Of a stretch of DNA of 27,599 nt, positions 23,215-27,599 are shown in pieces. This stretch comes from Desulfovibrio sp. UBA6121 (GTDB lineage Bacteria > Desulfobacterota > Desulfovibrionia > Desulfovibrionales > Desulfovibrionaceae). The notes below the pieces were generated by a model. That model saw nothing but the letters and a program-made list of their open reading frames with translations. It was not told the DNA's origin and made no database searches. The position numbers and the translations under genes are program-made. Position 1 is the first letter of the stretch, and each line of letters opens with the position of its first letter. The DNA is taken from the NCBI GenBank assembly GCA_002422505.1, contig DIVX01000104.1:35414-63012 (forward strand), in the 5' to 3' direction.

Positions 23215-24281
23215 GGCCGCTGCCCCTTGAGGATGAGCAGGAAGAACACCGGCGCGCCCAGAAAGGCGGTGAGCACGGACACCGGCAGCACCTTGGGCGC
23301 CAGCACCAGCCGGGCGGCCGTATCCGCCCCGAGGAGCAGCAGCGCCCCTGCCGCCGCCGTTGCGGGCAGCAGGTAGCGGTGGTCCGCGCCGACGACGCGG
23401 CGCACCAGATGCGGCGTAACCAGCCCCACGAAGCCGATGATGCCGAGAAAGGAAATGATGACCGCCGTGACCAGGGTGGCCACCAGCATGCCCAGCATGC
23501 GCACCCGGTTTACCGCGACGCCGAGGCCTCTGGCCGTTTCGTCGCCCGCGTCCATGGCGTTGTAGTTCCAGGCGTTGGCCATGAAGTACGCCGCCGCGCC
23601 CAGGCTGACCACGGCCAGCAGGGCCACGTGGGTCCAGTTGGCCCGGGCCGTGTCGCCAAAGGTCCAAAACACCATGGCCGCCAGTTGGGTGTCATCGGCC
23701 ATGTATTGCAGCAGCATGGTTCCGGCGGTGAACAGGGCCCCCAGCGCCACGCCCGTGAGCACCAGCACCTCTGGCGTGGCCCCGCGCGTTTGCGCCAGGC
23801 CAAGAATCACCAGGGCCGCCGCCAGGCTGGCGGCAAAGGCCGCCGCCACTATGAGCATGGGCTGGGTGAGCAGCATGGCCTCGCCTGCGGTGGCGGTCAT
23901 GCGGCCATCGCCCAGGAACAGCACGGCCAGGGCCGCGCCAAAGGCCGCCGCGTGGGAAATGCCCAGGGTGAACGGCGAGCCCAGCGGGTTGCGCAGCACG
24001 GACTGCATGGCCGCGCCGCACAGGGCCAGGGCCGCGCCAGCGGTCAACGCGGCCAGGGCCTGCGGCATGCGGATGTTCCAGATGATCAGGCGCGCGCGTT
24101 CGGAATCAGGCTGGCCGAAAAGCGTGCGCACAACGGCCGGAACGGACAGATCCGCCGCGCCCAGCCCCAGGGAGAACAGCAGGCAGGCCGCTGCGGCCAG
24201 CGTCAGCACGATGATGAAGCTGACCTTGCGCCCGATGTAGCGGGTGTACTCCTGCGAGGGCTGCGGGGGAACAAAGTGCAT
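23211..24281 (-). CDS. FecCD-type ABC importer permease
   Basis: A 356-residue membrane protein with about ten predicted helices, the layout of BtuC/FhuB-like permeases. Family marks include RMPQALAALTAGAALALCGAAMQSVLRNPL at about 71-100 (given in parts: RMPQALAAL, GAAMQSVLRNPL, GSPFTLGISHAA), and IGFVGLVTPHLVRRVVGADHR, which contacts the ATPase. It works as a homodimer with the ATPase and the binding protein encoded on either side. Only one base separates it from the binding-protein stop. The H. influenzae MolBCA system of the same family carries molybdate and tungstate, so oxyanions are possible besides iron or cobalamin. Confidence 0.94.
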   Translation of the reverse strand: MHFVPPQPSQEYTRYIGRKVSFIIVLTLAAAACLLFSLGLGAADLSVPAVVRTLFGQPDSERARLIIWNIRMPQALAALTAGAALALCGAAMQSVLRNPLGSPFTLGISHAAAFGAALAVLFLGDGRMTATAGEAMLLTQPMLIVAAAFAASLAAALVILGLAQTRGATPEVLVLTGVALGALFTAGTMLLQYMADDTQLAAMVFWTFGDTARANWTHVALLAVVSLGAAAYFMANAWNYNAMDAGDETARGLGVAVNRVRMLGMLVATLVTAVIISFLGIIGFVGLVTPHLVRRVVGADHRYLLPATAAAGALLLLGADTAARLVLAPKVLPVSVLTAFLGAPVFFLLILKGQRP

Positions 24282-24282
24282 G

Positions 24283-25377
24283 TCAGCGCAGCTTTACGGG
24301 CTTGAAGGCCTGGGACTGGAACGCGGCGTTCATTTCCTGGAACACCGGCTTGCCCACCAGGAAGGTGTAGATCTCGTTGGCCTTGGCCACGGGGTCCACG
24401 TCCTGAAAGCGCTTGGGGTAGAGCACCTTGCCCACGTAGTAGGCATCGGCCAGGATGGAGCCGAAGTTCTGCGAATACCAGTTGTAGGGCAGCACCCCGT
24501 ATACTTGGCCCTGGCGCACGGCCTTCAGCGTCTTGTAGGCCGGGTCCGTGCGCAGTTCGTGCAGGCCGCCTGCGTCGTCGCCCATTTGCAGGGTGGAAAG
24601 ATCCAGAAAAATGTGGTCCGGGTTCCAGTCCAGAATCTTTTCCTTGGCCACGTTGGCCACGCCGCCGGGGCCGGGAAGCGCCGCCACGTTGCGCACGTTC
24701 AAGAACAAGAACGGCGGGTAGCCCGGCTCGGTGGACTGGAAGCCCTGCGCGCCCTTGAGGGCAACGCCGCCCACGAAGGCGCTGGGGCGCTGGGACTCCG
24801 GCAGGCCGGAAACGCGGCGGCCTAGCTCCGCAATGTGGGAATCGAAGAAGCGCACCAGGGTTTCGGCCCGCTCCTGCCTTTGCACCACCTGGGCCATTAT
24901 GCGCAGGGCGCAGTAGAACTCCTGGCGCTTTTTGCCCAGGTCGCCGTAGTTCAGCGCCACCACGGGAATGCCCGTCTTGCGCTCCAGCTCCTGGGCGTTG
25001 GTGCCCATGTCCGGGTTGGCCTTGAGGATGACCTGGGGCGGCGTCGGCAGGGTCAGAATGCGCTCCGGGTTGTCGAAGCCGCGGAACTGCCCGAAGACCG
25101 GCAGGGAGCGCAGTTGCGGATTGGCCAGGGCGTAGGGGCGGGCGTCGAATTTGCTGTGCTTGCCTTCGATGTCGTCGACGGCGACGGCCAGGTTCTGCGC
25201 TTGCAGGTACACCAGCAGCCGCAGGCACCCGGAACCGGAGCAGATCACACGCTCGATCTTGGCGGGAATGGTCACCTTGCGGCCCAAGGCATCGACGACC
25301 ACCCGCGTTTCGGCGGCGAGGGCCGTGTTGGCGAAGGCAAAGCTGAGCAGAACAAGACTGGCTATGATGCGGAGCAT
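24283..25377 (-). CDS. Periplasmic metal-complex binding protein (FecB/BtuF-like)
   Basis: A 364-residue secreted binding protein of the class with a rigid helix backbone. The signal peptide ends at about Ala21 (NTALA then AET), with no lipobox Cys, so it should be free in the periplasm. The mature start TRVVVDALGRKVTIPAKIERVI is the common opening of this family, and VILKANPDMGTNAQELERKTG and IPVVALNYGDL follow in the expected order. It delivers substrate to the permease/ATPase pair. The start is the ATG at 25377 with AGGAG 8 bases upstream. An upstream reading adds 9 residues without a site. The motif SGSGCLRLL near residue 48 has a Cys in the first lobe. Confidence 0.93.
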   Translation of the reverse strand: MLRIIASLVLLSFAFANTALAAETRVVVDALGRKVTIPAKIERVICSGSGCLRLLVYLQAQNLAVAVDDIEGKHSKFDARPYALANPQLRSLPVFGQFRGFDNPERILTLPTPPQVILKANPDMGTNAQELERKTGIPVVALNYGDLGKKRQEFYCALRIMAQVVQRQERAETLVRFFDSHIAELGRRVSGLPESQRPSAFVGGVALKGAQGFQSTEPGYPPFLFLNVRNVAALPGPGGVANVAKEKILDWNPDHIFLDLSTLQMGDDAGGLHELRTDPAYKTLKAVRQGQVYGVLPYNWYSQNFGSILADAYYVGKVLYPKRFQDVDPVAKANEIYTFLVGKPVFQEMNAAFQSQAFKPVKLR

Positions 25378-25406
25378 GGAAGTCTCCTGGCGTTTGTGTC
25401 GCACAG

Positions 25407-25427
25407 CGTGATTATGAATACGTGATT
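25407..25427. promoter_or_regulatory. Paired CGTGATT elements in the importer leader
   Basis: CGTGATT occurs at 25407-25413 and again at 25421-25427, 14 bases apart, just downstream of the predicted transcription start of the binding-protein gene. The position would suit a repressor. No known metal-regulator site (Fur, ModE, NikR) is clearly matched. Confidence 0.25.
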
Positions 25428-25439
25428 GGTAGCACGAAG

Positions 25440-25468
25440 TGGATAGCGGTCTTGAATCGATATGTCAA
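25440..25468 (-). promoter_or_regulatory. Candidate promoter of the importer/FmdE operon
   Basis: On the minus strand a perfect TTGACA (25463-25468) is followed after 17 bases by TATCCA (25440-25445), which keeps only TAT of the -10 box. The leader would be about 55 bases. The weak -10 box suggests help from an activator or a false match. Confidence 0.35.
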
Positions 25469-25506
25469 CGGGGGGAAGCTCTTATCAGCGCGAGGTGGGG
25501 CGCGCG

Positions 25507-25550
25507 CACAGCTTGGCGCACGCGGCTGTTAGCCCACGCGCCAAGCTGTG
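25507..25550. other. Strong long-stem hairpin, possible bidirectional terminator
   Basis: CACAGCTTGGCGC and GCGCCAAGCTGTG form a perfect 13-bp stem. Inside it, GGCT-GTT-AGCC forms a second small hairpin. Neither side has a T-run. It lies upstream of the importer promoter and past the end of the lipoprotein gene, so it may stop leftward transcription from that gene. Confidence 0.5.
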
Positions 25551-25718
25551 CTGCTGTTCTGGGGGTGCCCCCCTTGGGGCTGTGCAGAGATTACGGGCAG
25601 CTCTCGTGTTACGAAGGGGGATGGAGGCTCTGGAACGCCGCGCCGACACCTGTTTGCACAGGCGGCGGGTGGAGGCTCTGCCTTGCGCCTTGGGCGGGTG
25701 GGAGCCCCCTTCAGCGTT

Positions 25719-27242
25719 TTACTGCGCGGCCAGGGCGTCCTTGAGCTTTGCCGTCAGCAGGGGGGCCAGGCGCGGGTGGAACAGGGGCACGCGCAGGGTT
25801 TGCGCGCCTTGGGCGTAGCTGGCCACCTGGTAGGGCGGGAAGGTGAACACGAGGTCTGCGCCGTCGAGGACAAAGACGCTGAAGTTCGCGGGCGTGGGCG
25901 CATAGCCCTCGGGGAAGGCCAGGCCGTCGATGGCCAGGGTCAGGCGTGCCTCGGCCAGTTGGGAGAGCACGGCCAGGGCGGCGGGCGTGTCGGTGAAGAT
26001 GTCGGCCAGCTTGAGCTGGGCCTGGGTGCGCAGATCGAACACGAAGGTGGCGTAGGTGGTGTTCGGGTGCGCGCCGCCTGTGTCGCGCATTTCCTCAAAG
26101 CGAATGGACAAGAGCGCGGGCGAGGCGGTGTGCGCGGTGAAGGCGATGCGGTCCACGTTGGCGCGGGCGCGGCCACGGCCTATGCCGGTGCTTTTGAGCA
26201 GGTCCTGCACCTCGGCGCGGCGCTCGTCAAGAAAGGCCTTGAGGCTGGCGTCCACCTGGGGCAGCCCGGTGACGGGCAGGGCGTAGCGGTAGTACTGCTC
26301 CCGGCTGTAGCTTTTGGCCATGCGTTTGACCTTGCGGATGAGGCTGGTGGGCGCGGGGCGCGGCCCCTGGGGCAGCAGCTTGGGGCCGATGACGGCGTTC
26401 ACGTCGCGGGTAAGGATGTCCAGCCGGGCCAGATCTGCGGCCACGCCGCGCTCCAGGGCGTCCCCCTGGGATTGCAGGCGGCGCAGCTCCGCCAGGGCCG
26501 GGGCGCGGCGCGCTTCCAGCTCCCTGGCGTCCTGGCGCGAAATTTCGGCAAAGACGCGCGGCTGGTCGGCCAGCTCGTCCACCAGGTCGCCCTTGGCGGC
26601 ATCGGGCTGGGGGCGCTGGCGCTCCAGCACATACAGGCCCTTGATGCGGGCGTTTTTCTTGAACTTGCGCGGCGTGGCCAGGAATACGGTTTCGCCGCTG
26701 CGCAGGCGCACGAGGTGCAGGGCCGGGCCCAGGCGGCGCAGCACGCGCGCGCCCTCCAGGGCCTTGGTGTCCACGGGGGGATTGGCGGCGTAAAGGCTGG
26801 CCGCCTGTTCCTGGGCCTTTTCGTGGCTTTCCCAACGCTGGCGCAACTGCGGCGGGTCGAAGGCCAGCACGCTGGTGAGCACGCGGCGCAGGTCCTCGGC
26901 TATTTCCGGGGCGGCGGCGGCCGGGGCAAGCTCTGCGCGTTTGGCGTCGTAGGCTTCGCTTGCGGGCGGGGTGTCGTTCACCAGGGTGTTGAGCGCGCCC
27001 AGCACCTGGGCGTTGGTGAAGGCCGGGGCGGCTGGCGCGGGTGTTTGCTCTGCGGTTGGGGCTGGCGCGGGCGCAACCGGGGCCGGGCGTTCCAGGGCGC
27101 AGGCGGCCAGCAGGCAGGCCAGCAGGCAGGCCAGCAGGGCCGGGGCAATGGCGCGTAGCGGGGCGCTCAAGGCGGTGCGCAGGGTGGCGCGGGAAAAGGC
27201 GCAGACAGAAGCGGGCGCGTCATTGTGATGCAGGGTGCGCAT
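25719..27242 (-). CDS. Lipoprotein with DUF3298-like C-terminal domain
   Basis: A 507-residue predicted lipoprotein. A long basic N-region is followed by a hydrophobic stretch and the lipobox LAAC, so Cys48 would be lipidated. Cys39 and Cys43 arise from a 12-bp tandem repeat in the same stretch. A Pro/Ala-rich spacer (about 52-74) leads to an unrecognised middle region (about 75-330). The C-terminal part (about 335-505) resembles DUF4163/DUF3298 proteins such as RsiV and PdaC: GGAHPNTTYATFVFDLRTQA at about 386-405, then LADIF, and VFTFPPYQVASYAQGAQTLRV near the end. The function is unknown; these domains are often found in cell-envelope proteins. The start has GGAGG 5 bases upstream of the ATG, and no other start fits. 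It is apparently transcribed alone. Confidence 0.88.
   Translation of the reverse strand: MRTLHHNDAPASVCAFSRATLRTALSAPLRAIAPALLACLLACLLAACALERPAPVAPAPAPTAEQTPAPAAPAFTNAQVLGALNTLVNDTPPASEAYDAKRAELAPAAAAPEIAEDLRRVLTSVLAFDPPQLRQRWESHEKAQEQAASLYAANPPVDTKALEGARVLRRLGPALHLVRLRSGETVFLATPRKFKKNARIKGLYVLERQRPQPDAAKGDLVDELADQPRVFAEISRQDARELEARRAPALAELRRLQSQGDALERGVAADLARLDILTRDVNAVIGPKLLPQGPRPAPTSLIRKVKRMAKSYSREQYYRYALPVTGLPQVDASLKAFLDERRAEVQDLLKSTGIGRGRARANVDRIAFTAHTASPALLSIRFEEMRDTGGAHPNTTYATFVFDLRTQAQLKLADIFTDTPAALAVLSQLAEARLTLAIDGLAFPEGYAPTPANFSVFVLDGADLVFTFPPYQVASYAQGAQTLRVPLFHPRLAPLLTAKLKDALAAQ
27105..27137 (-). repeat. 12-bp tandem repeat in the lipoprotein signal sequence
   Basis: The unit CTGCTGGCCTGC (minus strand) is present 2.75 times and encodes LLAC-LLAC-LLA. 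The unit is a multiple of three, so copy changes would alter the length of the hydrophobic segment and the number of Cys candidates without a frameshift. Confidence 0.85.
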
Positions 27243-27301
27243 GGAGGCCTCCGGGTTGTTTCGAAAAACTCTGTACGCCGGGCCGGGGCCGGGCGCAAGG
27301 G

Positions 27302-27336
27302 CGAGAAAAAGGCCGCCCCCCGGTTGGGAGACGGCC
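27302..27336 (-). terminator. Intrinsic terminator of the amino-acid ABC transporter operon
   Basis: On the minus strand GGCCGTCTCCC-AACC-GGGGGGCGGCC makes an 11-bp stem with two G-T wobbles and a 4-base loop, followed directly by TTTTTCTC. It lies about 28 bases after the stop codon at 27364. It is the clearest terminator in the window. Confidence 0.88.
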
Positions 27337-27363
27337 CGTGAAGCGTGGGGGTGCGGCCGGGCG

Positions 27364-27599
27364 CTAAAGAATCTGGCTCAGGAAGAGCCTGGTGCGCTCA
27401 TTCTCCGGGTTCTGGAAGAAGTGCTCGGGCGTGCCTTCCTCAATGATGGCCCCATGGTCCATGAACACCACGCGGTCGGCCACCTCGCGGGCAAAGCCCA
27501 TTTCGTGGGTTACCACGGCCATGGTCATGCCCTCGCGCGCCAGGGTCACCATGACGTCCAGCACTTCGCCGATCATCTCCGGGTCCAGGGCGCTGGTGG
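27364..27599 (-). CDS. Polar amino-acid ABC transporter ATPase, 3' end only (GlnQ type)
   Basis: The last 77 or so codons of an ATP-binding subunit, which runs off the right edge of the window. Visible are the D-loop TSALDPEMIGEVLDVM, the switch region MAVVTHEMGFAREVADRV with its His, FMDHGAIIEEGTPEHFF, and the ending RTRLFLSQIL, all standard for GlnQ/ArtP/HisP-type polar amino-acid importers. Walker A and the signature lie outside. An intrinsic terminator follows, so this is the last gene of its operon. Which amino acid is carried cannot be told. Confidence 0.93.
   Translation of the reverse strand, partial: TSALDPEMIGEVLDVMVTLAREGMTMAVVTHEMGFAREVADRVVFMDHGAIIEEGTPEHFFQNPENERTRLFLSQIL

Larger units (their letters stand above)
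25378..25718. other. Gap between the importer operon and the lipoprotein gene
   Basis: These 341 bases hold no supportable gene. They contain the candidate importer promoter, a strong hairpin (25507-25550), a smaller interrupted hairpin around 25641-25667, and GGAGGCTCTG twice (25623 and 25671). Confidence 0.6.

Overview
The window is GC-rich, densely packed bacterial chromosome. It most resembles a sulfate-reducing deltaproteobacterium of the Desulfovibrio type. That is an inference from the high GC, the mix of HD-GYP and sigma-54 regulators, the FmdE-family gene tied to a metal-type ABC importer, and the Gram-negative envelope genes (RND pump, YbhGFSR exporter, lipoproteins). I see no rRNA, tRNA, CRISPR array, transposase or phage gene.

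Left part, minus strand (47-3862): four genes read leftward, in the order response regulator with HD-GYP output, PilZ-like protein, CheW, methyl-accepting chemotaxis protein. The first three overlap by ATGA junctions. The set joins c-di-GMP turnover, a possible c-di-GMP receptor and a receptor/CheW pair. A second minus-strand group (4152-5917) holds a receiver-only protein and a sigma-54 response regulator. Neither group contains a histidine kinase.

Middle, plus strand (6176-12134): an RND efflux adaptor lipoprotein, its inner-membrane pump, and a membrane HD-GYP protein whose GYP motif reads GYD. No outer-membrane TolC-type gene is present. Next, 12395-18864 is a five-gene operon that matches cecR-ybhG-ybhF-ybhS-ybhR: a TetR regulator, a HlyD-type adaptor, a double ABC ATPase and two ABC-2 permeases. 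Every junction is a 4-base overlap. Two near-palindromes upstream are good operator candidates, and they also argue for a GTG start of cecR. The ybhG 3' end and the ybhF 5' end both encode long Ala/Pro-rich tails, with a 114-base-period duplication in ybhF. A gap with an 82-bp near-identical direct repeat separates ybhR from tex (19196-21346).

Right part, minus strand: a FecBCD-type importer (binding protein, permease, ATPase) is followed in the same operon by an FmdE-family protein with a C-terminal zinc finger (21842-25377). Next comes a lipoprotein with a DUF3298-like C-terminus (25719-27242), and then the 3' end of an amino-acid ABC transporter ATPase gene cut by the window edge, which has a clear intrinsic terminator.

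The strongest candidates for something under-described are the HD-GYP/PilZ/CheW/MCP operon, the FmdE-linked importer, the facing low-complexity tails of YbhG and YbhF, and the repeat in the ybhR-tex gap.
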